Below are positions 9,532-17,465 of a DNA stretch of 64,000 nucleotides, one piece after another. Every line of letters starts with the position of its first letter. Position 1 is the stretch's first letter. The notes under the pieces are model-generated. The model had not been told where the DNA came from, searched no databases, and saw only the letters and a program-made list of their open reading frames with translations. Location of the stretch: contig REDL01000045.1 in NCBI GenBank assembly GCA_007693505.1, positions 124,001 through 188,000 on the forward strand, written 5' to 3'. The DNA comes from Desulfovibrionales bacterium (lineage in GTDB: Bacteria; Desulfobacterota; Desulfovibrionia; Desulfovibrionales; Desulfonatronaceae). Position numbers and translations under genes: made by a program.

Positions 9532-10431
9532 ATGATCGACGCCCTGTTGCACGCCAAGATGATCTTTTTGAGCATCGTCTTTGAATCCTTTCCCTTCATC
9601 CTGATGGGGGCGCTATTTTCCTCGCTGGTCCTGGTGCTGATTCCGGAGCATTTTTTTCGGCGCTGGCTGCCGGAAAATCCCTGGCTCTCCCTGCTCCCGG
9701 CGGTGCTGCTCAGCGCCCTGTTCCCCATCTGTGAGTGCGCCATCATTCCGGTGATCCGCAGCCTGGTGCGCAAGGGCATGCCTCTGGCTGCCGGTGCGGT
9801 CTTTCTTGTGGCCGCGCCGGTGCTCAACCCGGTGGTGGCCGCCTCCACTCTGTTCGCTTTTGGCCTGAACCCGGATGTGCTGATCCTGCGTCTCGCCCTG
9901 TCCGCGGTGGCCGCCTTGCTGGTCGGCTCAGTGGTCTGCCTGCTGCGCGGCAGCCTGGAAAAAGACTTTCCTCGTGAACTGCCCATGGATCACGGCCACG
10001 CGCCCAAAAGCCTGCGGCAGGTCGCGACGTGGCACGAAATCGGTCGGCACACCGCGTCCGAATTTTTCACCGTAGGCTGCTATTTCATCTTCGGTGCGCT
10101 GATTGCCTCCCTGTTCCAGACCTTTCTGCACCAGGCCGTGCTTCTGGACATTGGCTCCGCGCCGTGGTCCTCCACCGTAGTGATGATGATCCTGGCCTAT
10201 CTTCTGTCCCTGTGCTCCGCCGCGGACGCCTTTGTGGCCGCATCCTTTGGCGCGGCCTTCACCCTGCCCGCGCTGCTGGCCTTCCTCGTCTTCGGCCCCA
10301 TGCTGGACCTGAAAAACACGGCCATGCTCCTGGGGTACTTTCCGGCCCGGTTCGTCGCCGTGTTCATCCTCAGCGGTACCCTGGCCGTTTTCCTCCTGGT
10401 AATGGGCTTGCATTTCCTGGGCGTCCAGTGA
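9532..10431 (+). CDS. YraQ/ArsP-type (DUF318) permease
   Basis: This 299-residue inner-membrane protein has about eight hydrophobic segments. The family hallmarks are FPICECAIIP in the first half and LSLCSAADAFVAA in the second. PF03773 permeases include ArsP, which exports organoarsenicals, but most members have no assigned substrate. The gene is followed 13 bases later by its usual partner of the TIGR03943 family. No Shine-Dalgarno sequence is obvious. Confidence 0.82.
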   Translation: MIDALLHAKMIFLSIVFESFPFILMGALFSSLVLVLIPEHFFRRWLPENPWLSLLPAVLLSALFPICECAIIPVIRSLVRKGMPLAAGAVFLVAAPVLNPVVAASTLFAFGLNPDVLILRLALSAVAALLVGSVVCLLRGSLEKDFPRELPMDHGHAPKSLRQVATWHEIGRHTASEFFTVGCYFIFGALIASLFQTFLHQAVLLDIGSAPWSSTVVMMILAYLLSLCSAADAFVAASFGAAFTLPALLAFLVFGPMLDLKNTAMLLGYFPARFVAVFILSGTLAVFLLVMGLHFLGVQ

Positions 10432-10444
10432 GATATTCCTTTGC

Positions 10445-11500
10445 ATGACCGCCGTGAAACATCATACCCGTGACGCCGGGCCAGGCCCAAGCACAGGTCC
10501 AGGCACAGACCCAGGCCGCAACCAGGAACGACATCACCTTTTTTTCGGATTGTTCCAAGTTTTGTTGCTTTTGGGCCTTGCCGCTCTCCAAGCCGTTTTG
10601 CTGCTAAGCGGAGCCATCCATCTCTATATGGCCCCGAAAATGCAGACGTTCGTGATTTTTTCCACTACGGCCTTCGTCCTGATGGCCCTGCACGGCCTGT
10701 GGACCTTGCTGGCTCCTGGAGCTGGGGCGGCGGCCCGATGCGGTTGCAGTCACGACCATGAACCATCGCCAGCCGGCAAGATCGCCATGGTGGTCTTGTT
10801 CGGATTGGTCCTGACCGCGGGCTTTTTTTTGCCGCATCAGGTTCTGGACAGCAGGGTGGCGGAAAAAAAGGGCATCTCGCTCAGCCGCTCAGCGGCTCCG
10901 AGCGTCTTTGGCTCCAGCCGGGAAACGCGACTTCCTCCCGAAGACCATCTTTTTTTCCAGGAGGAAATTCCCTGGGACAGCGCTCAAGCCTGGGACGTCC
11001 CGTCCTCGGGTACGGGTCTGGGAGAGGAACAGGCGAGACTTCGCGAGGAGCTGGGTATCTGGTATGATCGCGATCTCTATCAGGAGCTGTCCGAAGAACT
11101 CCTGGACCGCGACGTACTGCGGATCACGGATGATGACTTCCTGGACTCCATGCTGATCATTTCCGCGTATCTGGACCGCTTTCAGGGCCGGAGGGTGGAG
11201 TTTGCCGGGTTTGTGTACCACGACGGGACCATGGCCGAGAACGAACTGGCCGTGGCCCGGATCGCCATCACCTGCTGCCTGGCCGATGCCATGGTTTACG
11301 GCCTGCTGGTCCATACTGATGAGCCCCTCCCATCCAATGACACCTGGGTCCGGGTCCATGGACGAATCGCGGCGACACGGTTCATGGAAGAGGACATTCC
11401 ATTGATCCTGGCCGAACGGCTGGAAACCATCCCGGCCCCGGACCAGCCCTACGTCTATCCCCGCCTTTACTCCAGCTACGTTTTCGAAGACGGAAGCTGA
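10445..11500 (+). CDS. TIGR03943/YcgQ-family membrane partner of the permease
   Basis: This 351-residue protein has membrane helices near residues 32-56, 64-88 and 113-130, and a Cys/His-rich CGCSHDHE segment between them that could bind metal. A soluble C-terminal domain follows (about 200-345). Such proteins usually sit beside DUF318 permeases (YcgR/YcgQ in Bacillus), as here, and the pair is thought to form one transporter of unknown substrate. The gene is five bases upstream of the GNAT-deacetylase gene, which suggests one transcript. Confidence 0.75.
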   Translation: MTAVKHHTRDAGPGPSTGPGTDPGRNQERHHLFFGLFQVLLLLGLAALQAVLLLSGAIHLYMAPKMQTFVIFSTTAFVLMALHGLWTLLAPGAGAAARCGCSHDHEPSPAGKIAMVVLFGLVLTAGFFLPHQVLDSRVAEKKGISLSRSAAPSVFGSSRETRLPPEDHLFFQEEIPWDSAQAWDVPSSGTGLGEEQARLREELGIWYDRDLYQELSEELLDRDVLRITDDDFLDSMLIISAYLDRFQGRRVEFAGFVYHDGTMAENELAVARIAITCCLADAMVYGLLVHTDEPLPSNDTWVRVHGRIAATRFMEEDIPLILAERLETIPAPDQPYVYPRLYSSYVFEDGS

Positions 11501-11505
11501 CACAT

Positions 11506-13266
11506 ATGTTCCGCATCCGTCGTGTCCAGGACGCCACGTGGCCGGGGGACGCCTGGGTCATCGCCAAAGTCCAGGATATTCTGCGTGAGCAGTTCCCCTT
11601 GCTCGCCCCCGAGGATGTGGCCAAGCTGCCCGAGCAGTTGCTCGATCCGCTGAAATTTCGCTTCCGAACCATTCTCTTCGCCGCTGAAGGTTCGGGAAAT
11701 CGGTTGCAGGGCTTTGCTCTGTTCATGCACGCCCCGGACCTGCGCTTCGGATACCTGGACTTTATGTCCGCGGCCACCATGCAGACAGGACGGGGTGTGG
11801 GCGGGGCACTGTACGCCAGAGTCCGAGATGAAGCCAAGGCCTTGGAATTGAGGGGAGTATTCTTCGAGTGCCTGCCTGACGATCCGGCAATGTGCACCGA
11901 GCCTGCCATCTTACGTCAAAACAAGGCTCGGCTGCGTTTTTATGAACGCTTCGGGGCTAGGCCCATCATCGGCACGGCCTACGAGACGCCCCTCAAACCC
12001 GAGGACACCTGCCCGCCGTATCTGGTGGCCGATCTCCTGGACCGGAACAAACAGCTACGCCGTCGGGACGTCCGAAAAATCGTCAGGGCCATTCTGGAGC
12101 GCAAATACGCTGGAAGCTGCCCACCTGGTTACGTGGATATGGTCGTGGCCTCATTCCAGGACGATCCGGTACGCATCCGCGATCCGCTTTATGTCGCAGC
12201 GGGCATGGACCAGCCCGTTTCGCCGACATGGCCGGCAGGGGCCGTGCTGCAACAAGACAAAAGCATCGCCTTGGTGGTCAACGATCGACACGATATTCAT
12301 CACGTCCATGAGCGGGGGTATGTGGAAGCGCCGGTGCGCATCAGGTCTATTATCAAGGAGATCGAGCCGTTGGGCCTGTTTCAGCGCATCGGCGTCCGCC
12401 ATTTCGGCGAGGAGCACATTCTGGCTGTTCACGACCGCAAACTGGTGGAGTATCTGAAGCGGGCCTCGGCTCGGCTCAAGCCGGGCGAGTCGGTCTATCC
12501 CTATGTTTTTCCAATTCGCAATCAGGCCAGACCACCCAAGGAACTGCCGATCCGGGCAGGATACTTTTGCATCGACACCTTTACGCCCATCAACCGCAAC
12601 GCCTTTCTGGCGGCCAAGCGGGCCGTGGATTGCGCCCTGACGGCGGTCCAGGCCCTGCGCGAAGGCTACCGCGCCGCTTACGCCCTGGTACGTCCCCCGG
12701 GACACCATGCCGAGCGTCGTGTTTTTGGAGGATTCTGCTATTTCAATTCCGCCGCCGTGGCCGCCCAGAGCCTGAGCCAACACGGTCGAGTGGCAGTCCT
12801 GGACATCGACTATCACCACGGCAATGGTGCCCAGGACATCTTCTCCCATCGCCCTGACGTGCTCACCGTTTCCCTGCACGGCCATCCCCGCTTCGCCTAC
12901 CCCTATTTTAGCGGATACGCAGAAGAAAAAGGGGAAGGACTTGGTACAGGTTTCAATCTGAACTTTCCCCTGCCGGAAATCCTCAACGGCGAGGAGTACC
13001 GCGAGACTCTGGCCAACGCCTTGCGACGAATCAAGAAATTCTCACCCCGCACCCTGGTCGTTGCCTTGGGTTTGGATCCGGCCAAAGACGATCCAACAGG
13101 GTCTTGGAGCCTCACGGCCAACGATTTTGAACGAAACGGCCGGATGATCGGTGAACTCCGCTTCCCCACCTTGGTGGTCCAGGAGGGCGGCTACCGCATC
13201 CGCTCCCTTGGCGGTAATGCCAGACACTTTTTTCAGGGCCTGGCGATCGGAATGTTTGGCCGATGA
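11506..13266 (+). CDS. GNAT acetyltransferase fused to histone deacetylase-like amidohydrolase
   Basis: This is a single 586-residue polypeptide. Residues about 1-165 form a GNAT domain, with the acetyl-CoA loop QTGRGVGGALY at 93-103. Residues about 235-580 form a class II-type HDAC/acetylpolyamine amidohydrolase with every catalytic element: RPPGHHA (His400/His401), zinc ligands Asp435, His437 and Asp524, and the catalytic Tyr563 in GGY. Acetyl addition and removal are therefore joined. The substrate is unknown; histones are unlikely, and small acetylated amines or protein lysines are plausible. It is convergent with the kamA operon, 25 bases away, and co-directional with the permease pair. 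Confidence 0.87.
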   Translation: MFRIRRVQDATWPGDAWVIAKVQDILREQFPLLAPEDVAKLPEQLLDPLKFRFRTILFAAEGSGNRLQGFALFMHAPDLRFGYLDFMSAATMQTGRGVGGALYARVRDEAKALELRGVFFECLPDDPAMCTEPAILRQNKARLRFYERFGARPIIGTAYETPLKPEDTCPPYLVADLLDRNKQLRRRDVRKIVRAILERKYAGSCPPGYVDMVVASFQDDPVRIRDPLYVAAGMDQPVSPTWPAGAVLQQDKSIALVVNDRHDIHHVHERGYVEAPVRIRSIIKEIEPLGLFQRIGVRHFGEEHILAVHDRKLVEYLKRASARLKPGESVYPYVFPIRNQARPPKELPIRAGYFCIDTFTPINRNAFLAAKRAVDCALTAVQALREGYRAAYALVRPPGHHAERRVFGGFCYFNSAAVAAQSLSQHGRVAVLDIDYHHGNGAQDIFSHRPDVLTVSLHGHPRFAYPYFSGYAEEKGEGLGTGFNLNFPLPEILNGEEYRETLANALRRIKKFSPRTLVVALGLDPAKDDPTGSWSLTANDFERNGRMIGELRFPTLVVQEGGYRIRSLGGNARHFFQGLAIGMFGR

Positions 13267-13279
13267 GATGGTTCTCATC
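13262..13279. other. Short hairpin between convergent operons
   Basis: GATGAGA / TCTCATC arms with a TGGT loop overlap the stop codon of the GNAT-deacetylase gene. There is no T-run on either strand, so it is at best a weak transcript-end structure. Confidence 0.3.
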
Positions 13280-13291
13280 AGTGAAGAACAG

Positions 13292-13789
13292 CTACCAGGA
13301 TTTACAGTAGATATGCTTATGGTCGCCTGGTGCGTAGAAGTCCCTGAGCACAGCTTCCTGTGAATAACCGCAACGTTCGTAGAATTGTCGCGTCCTGCGG
13401 TAGAGGGTTTGAGATGATGTTTCGACATACATTCTGGTTCCGCCAAGACTTGTTGCTTCCGCCTCGCTTGCGGACATCAGGAGTTTGCCGAGACCCTGAC
13501 CTTGGACCTGAGGGTGGACGATAATCCAATAGAGGTCAAAACTGGACCCGGTACAAGGGATCGGGCCGAAGCAGGCATAGCCAGAGACATGACCCGCACT
13601 GTTCTCGGCCAGCAGGAAGTGGTACCCGCTGGACGGACCGTTGCATAACCGTTCCAAGACAAGCTCGGCAGCCACTGCCAGCTCCTGGGGACGGAAAAAG
13701 CCGGTTTGATCGGCCAGCCGACGAACCACGTCAATGTCCGATTTCCGAACTTCACGCCGGAATATGATCTGTTCCAAGGTGAACATCAT
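13292..13789 (-). CDS. GNAT-family N-acetyltransferase in kamA operon
   Basis: This single-domain GNAT of 165 residues has the acetyl-CoA binding loop QGQGLG and a typical C-terminal FYERCGY motif. It is shorter than AblB, the beta-lysine acetyltransferase of methanogens, so AblB identity is not claimed. It is the last gene of a four-gene overlapping operon and overlaps the preceding ATP-grasp gene by 38 bases. Context suggests that it acetylates the product of that operon. The start is either of two adjacent ATG codons. Confidence 0.82.
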   Translation of the reverse strand: MMFTLEQIIFRREVRKSDIDVVRRLADQTGFFRPQELAVAAELVLERLCNGPSSGYHFLLAENSAGHVSGYACFGPIPCTGSSFDLYWIIVHPQVQGQGLGKLLMSASEAEATSLGGTRMYVETSSQTLYRRTRQFYERCGYSQEAVLRDFYAPGDHKHIYCKSW

Positions 13790-14816
13790 CGCTCAAAAGT
13801 GTGTACTGTTGTACCCGACCTCCGTGGAGCGCATGGAACTGGCGCGACGCCGCCTGAAGAAGTCGCTCCATGATTTCCTTGAAACCCACCCCGGAAGCCA
13901 AGGCCGCGGCCTGATACCCGGCATCCGGGGATAGACACGGATTGGCGTTGACGTCGATAACCCAAGGCTGATTGTGCGCATCCACGCGGAAATCCACCCG
14001 GGCATAGCCGGACAGCCCGAACGCCAGCCAGCATTCACGGGCCAGGGCACGCAACGAATCCAGCAGAGCCATGTCCTGGCCTGAAAACGTCTGCCTCCGA
14101 ATTGTATTTTGGTATTCAAAGCTCTGCTCCAACCATTTGGCCCGGTAGCCGACCACTTTGGGCATTTCTGCCGGATAACCCGTAAATACCATTTCCGCCG
14201 GGCACAAGAACCGTGGAACCCCTGCCTCCTCGATCATGGCCAGACTGAATTCCCTTCCGGGAATATAGACCTCGGCAAACCATTCTCCGCCGAGTTGCGC
14301 CATATGCTGCTCAATGGCTTTCAGAAGCTTAGTCGGGCTTGAGGTCCTGAGGACATTGTCACCTTCCAGAGCGTGGGAAGCATGCTCCCAGACCGATTTC
14401 ACGATGTACACGCCGGGAAAGCAGGCTGAGCCAGCACCCTGGTTGTCAAGCCAGAGAGGACTTGGCAATCCACTGGCATGCAGAACGGACTTCGCGAGTA
14501 GCTTGCTGGTGGAATTCTGCAAAGCCGAAGCTGAACCGCCAGTAAAGGGAATCTTCATTTCTTCAAGCAATGCGGGAACCAAATGTGCGGACCTGGCTGA
14601 CCCCTCCAAGCTTTCCACAAGATTAAAAACTATTTCCGGTCTCTGCTCTGTCAGCAAAGATCTTGCCTGGCAAAGGTGCAGCGGCCAGTCCTGGATTTGC
14701 ACATCATGGCCCAAGCCGGCCAATGCAGACGCCACGGCCTGCACCTGGTCCATGACATCCGCGTCCGCCGGAGACGCTCCATCAGTGACCGGGTTGTGCA
14801 CCACCAAAATGTTCAT
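13752..14816 (-). CDS. ATP-grasp ligase (D-Ala-D-Ala ligase-like), second of pair
   Basis: This 354-residue protein has the D-Ala-D-Ala ligase fold: an N-terminal Rossmann-like part with IVFNLVESLEG, a central ATP-binding region and the Mg-binding C-terminal motif ARVDFRVD...WVIDVNANPC. Such enzymes form an acyl phosphate and then an amide bond. It overlaps the upstream ligase by four bases (ATGA) and the downstream GNAT by 38. It is clearly different from a housekeeping Ddl and no mur genes are nearby, so it probably joins two amino acids in a special pathway. Confidence 0.8.
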   Translation of the reverse strand: MNILVVHNPVTDGASPADADVMDQVQAVASALAGLGHDVQIQDWPLHLCQARSLLTEQRPEIVFNLVESLEGSARSAHLVPALLEEMKIPFTGGSASALQNSTSKLLAKSVLHASGLPSPLWLDNQGAGSACFPGVYIVKSVWEHASHALEGDNVLRTSSPTKLLKAIEQHMAQLGGEWFAEVYIPGREFSLAMIEEAGVPRFLCPAEMVFTGYPAEMPKVVGYRAKWLEQSFEYQNTIRRQTFSGQDMALLDSLRALARECWLAFGLSGYARVDFRVDAHNQPWVIDVNANPCLSPDAGYQAAALASGVGFKEIMERLLQAASRQFHALHGGRVQQYTLLSDDVHLGTDHIPA

Positions 14817-15832
14817 GCCGCCAGCACCAAATCCATTTTCTGAGAATGAGGCTGCGCTTGGCCCACCCGTTCAAGGGCGGACTCCATGATCATCCGAATC
14901 AGTTCACCATGCTCGATGCCCTGAAAGGCGCACATGATGGAAAGGTCCGAGCGAATGGGATGCAGGCCAGGCAGGGGGTTGATTTCCAGGATGCCGGGCA
15001 GTCCATCCCCACCGATCCGAATATCAACACGCCCTCCATCCCGACATCCCAACCCGCGCCAGGCATCCAGAGCCAGCCGGGAAAGCTTTGCCGCGGAATC
15101 ACCCTGGATCAGGGCATACCGGACACGGTCTTCATACGCTTCCTTGTTGTTCTGGGAGTAGATCAACTGATCCGCTCCTTCCAGAAGCAGGATTTCCATC
15201 ACCCCCAGCGCATGGGCCTTGGCACCGCTCCCCACGATCCCCACGGTGTACTCCCGGCCTGAAAGAAAGCGTTCCACGAGAACCGGCTGTCGAAAACCAT
15301 CCTGCAGCATCCGACAGACCCGGTACAGCTGCCCCCTGTTCCGGACTACACTGGTGCTGTGAATTCCCTTGCTGGTACCTTCGGCCACTGGTTTGACAAA
15401 CAATGGGTACTCCAGGTGAATGGAGCGCACGTCATCCATGGTCTCGGCTACGGCAAAATCCGGTGTGGGCAGGCTCAGATCCCTCAGGACGCGCTTGGTC
15501 ATGGCCTTGTGCAGACACAACCCTAAAACCATGGGATCGGAAAACGTACACGGTATTCCGTGGGCTTCCAACAATGCCGGAACCTGGGCTTCGCGGGCGA
15601 ACCCATGCATACCTTCGGCAATATTGAAAACCAGATCCCAACGCGTTCCCTCCACCAGACAGCGCATCAAGGCTGTCAGGTTGCCAATCCGTTCCGGAAC
15701 ATGGCCCATGACACGAATTCCAGCCTCAATGGCATCGATGGTGGCCGGGCTGTCGAATTCCGCGGTTTCTTCCAGACTATAACCACTGGCCAAATAATCC
15801 TGACGCAAGTCATAGGTCAGTCCGATCTTCAC
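14813..15832 (-). CDS. ATP-grasp ligase (D-Ala-D-Ala ligase-like), first of pair
   Basis: This 339-residue protein begins KIGLTYDLRQDY. It has DLVFNIAEG, the ATP-binding LFVKPVAEGTSKGI and the metal motif RVDIR...ILEINPLPGL, all typical of Ddl-like ATP-grasp ligases. The full catalytic core appears intact. It overlaps both neighbours by four bases (ATGA), so kamA, both ligases and the GNAT form one translational unit. The substrate is inferred to be beta-lysine or a derivative because of kamA; this is not shown by the sequence itself. Confidence 0.82.
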   Translation of the reverse strand: MKIGLTYDLRQDYLASGYSLEETAEFDSPATIDAIEAGIRVMGHVPERIGNLTALMRCLVEGTRWDLVFNIAEGMHGFAREAQVPALLEAHGIPCTFSDPMVLGLCLHKAMTKRVLRDLSLPTPDFAVAETMDDVRSIHLEYPLFVKPVAEGTSKGIHSTSVVRNRGQLYRVCRMLQDGFRQPVLVERFLSGREYTVGIVGSGAKAHALGVMEILLLEGADQLIYSQNNKEAYEDRVRYALIQGDSAAKLSRLALDAWRGLGCRDGGRVDIRIGGDGLPGILEINPLPGLHPIRSDLSIMCAFQGIEHGELIRMIMESALERVGQAQPHSQKMDLVLAA

Positions 15833-17199
15833 GCTACACCCCCGACATTCATTTCAGGTTCCATCGGGTCGTGAACCCGGTACAATTCCCCACTGTAGTT
15901 CCGGAGCAGCAGGTCCCGTCCGTCGCGCCCCTGAAGATATTCAGGACAGAGTGGGGTTTTTCCGCCACCCCCAGGCAGGTCAATCACATACTGGGGAATG
16001 GCGTAGCCCGAGGTATGACCGCGCAATCCACGAATCAACTCCAACCCCCAGTCCACGCGGGTCCGAAAGTGAGCGGTCCCCACGACCTGGTCGCAGTGAT
16101 ACAGGTAGTAAGGGCGGATGCGGTTGCGCAGCAACCCCTGAAAGAGACTGGTCAAGGCGGGAAGGGTATCGTTGATGCCTTTGAGCAACACGGTCTGGCC
16201 ACCAAGAACAACACCACCATCGGCCAGACGCGTGCAGGCGCGTTGGGATTCCGGGGTCAGCTCCTCGGCCAGGGTGCAATGAATACTGATGAACAGCGGA
16301 TGGTAACGGCGCAACATCTGAACCAGACGATTGGTAATCCGTTGGGGAAGTACCATGGGCGTCTTGGTTCCAATGCGGATGATTTCTACGTGGGAAATGG
16401 CTCTCAGGCGTTGGAGGAGATACTCCAGGGCATGATCCGCCATGGTCAATGGATCGCCACCCGAAATGAGCACATCCCGGATGTTTGCGTTGCGCTCAAT
16501 ATACTTGAGGGCTGGTTCCCACTGACTGGGGCCCCAGGTAAATTCCCGGGTGAGTTCCCTCTTGCCTACTCGACGTGAGCGGGTGCAATACCGGCAATAT
16601 GTGGAACAGAAGTCCGTGACCAGAAACAAAACCCGATCAGGATAGCGATGCACAATGCCCTGCACCGGACTGTCCCCTTCTTCACCCAGAGGGTCACCTT
16701 CCTCACAGGCCAGAATGATCCTCTCGTCCATGGTTGGAATGACGCAACGCCGCAGGGGCTGGTGAGGATCATTTCTGCTCAGCAAACTGGCATAATACGG
16801 GGTTACGGCAAATGGCAGCTTGTTCTTGCTGGGCGCCAAAGCCTCCCGTTCCCATGATGAGAGGTCGACGACTCTTTCCAGTTCCACAAGGGTTGTGATG
16901 CGGTGCTTCAGCTGCCATCGCCAGTCGTTCCAATGGGTAGGGCTCGCCTGCGGATAGTGTTCCGCAAGGAACGCAGCGGAACGAGAACTTAGCGAAAATG
17001 CCGACTTGTTGTTTTTTTGCCGCCTCAGGCCGTCCCCCCCATGCCCCATCACCGCAGAGATCAGATCGGAAACACCGGAAACAGAGCCTGGATGGGGTGC
17101 ATTACCGACCATCCGGGCAGGAGGCTCGACATCCAAATCCAGGATTTCGTCCATGATTGTCCTCGAATCCCTGGGATGCGCGCCCAGAGATGGTTGCAT
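15829..17199 (-). CDS. Lysine 2,3-aminomutase-family radical SAM enzyme
   Basis: The protein resembles KamA/AblA, which converts L-lysine to L-beta-lysine using a 4Fe-4S cluster, SAM and PLP. Cluster cysteines are Cys198, Cys202 and Cys205 (CSTYCRYC), and the PLP lysine is Lys414 in GGGGK. Asp370 and Asp407 have the same spacing (37, then 7 to Lys) as Asp293/Asp330/Lys337 of clostridial lysine 2,3-aminomutase, whose aspartates hold the substrate epsilon-amino group; this favours lysine as substrate. No EpmA or EF-P gene is adjacent. An alternative start, ATG 17154, has a better ribosome-binding site (GAGGA). Confidence 0.85.
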   Translation of the reverse strand: MQPSLGAHPRDSRTIMDEILDLDVEPPARMVGNAPHPGSVSGVSDLISAVMGHGGDGLRRQKNNKSAFSLSSRSAAFLAEHYPQASPTHWNDWRWQLKHRITTLVELERVVDLSSWEREALAPSKNKLPFAVTPYYASLLSRNDPHQPLRRCVIPTMDERIILACEEGDPLGEEGDSPVQGIVHRYPDRVLFLVTDFCSTYCRYCTRSRRVGKRELTREFTWGPSQWEPALKYIERNANIRDVLISGGDPLTMADHALEYLLQRLRAISHVEIIRIGTKTPMVLPQRITNRLVQMLRRYHPLFISIHCTLAEELTPESQRACTRLADGGVVLGGQTVLLKGINDTLPALTSLFQGLLRNRIRPYYLYHCDQVVGTAHFRTRVDWGLELIRGLRGHTSGYAIPQYVIDLPGGGGKTPLCPEYLQGRDGRDLLLRNYSGELYRVHDPMEPEMNVGGVA

Positions 17200-17225
17200 G
17201 TTGCCTACAAGGTCAACATGCCGAA

Positions 17226-17241
17226 AGCAATCATTGGGCCA
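17226..17241 (-). promoter_or_regulatory. Sigma-54 (-24/-12) promoter of the kamA operon
   Basis: Read on the minus strand, this is TGGCCCAATGATTGCT. It matches the RpoN consensus TGGCAYRNNNNTTGCW at every defined position but one (A to C), with correct spacing between the GG and GC dinucleotides. Transcription would start near 17216, giving a short leader before kamA. The gene immediately upstream encodes a sigma-54 activator. Confidence 0.72.
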
Positions 17242-17288
17242 AATCTAATTACCTGAAAAAAATGAATAAATTAAAAAAGAACGTGCGG

Positions 17289-17314
17289 GAATGAGAAATA
17301 CAATTTCTTCATTC
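17289..17314. promoter_or_regulatory. Dyad upstream of kamA promoter, candidate activator site
   Basis: GAATGAGAAAT (17289-17299) and ATTTCTTCATTC (17303-17314) form an inverted repeat that is perfect apart from one inserted base. It lies about 50-70 bases upstream of the -24 element, where a sigma-54 activator could bind. It is assigned by position and symmetry only. Confidence 0.4.
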
Positions 17315-17465
17315 AGGGCACCTTAATCAGCCGGCTGAGGTCAGAGGCCTCCCCTGTTGAAAAAACAATGAGAAAAAAACAGGAAGTCGTGTTGCCGATT
17401 TTTTAAAAACAAGAAATACCGCTTCATAACCTTCGCAAGGCGGCTTATTTGCATTACTGGATCAG

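Noticed and set aside
13752-15832. Housekeeping D-alanine-D-alanine ligases
   Set aside because: Two divergent copies sit in a kamA operon with no cell-wall genes nearby; a ddl role is less likely than a pathway-specific one.
15829-17199. EpmB (EF-P lysine aminomutase) identity for the KamA-like protein
   Set aside because: The protein is longer than EpmB, and no EpmA or EF-P gene is adjacent; ligase and GNAT partners point elsewhere. Not fully excluded.
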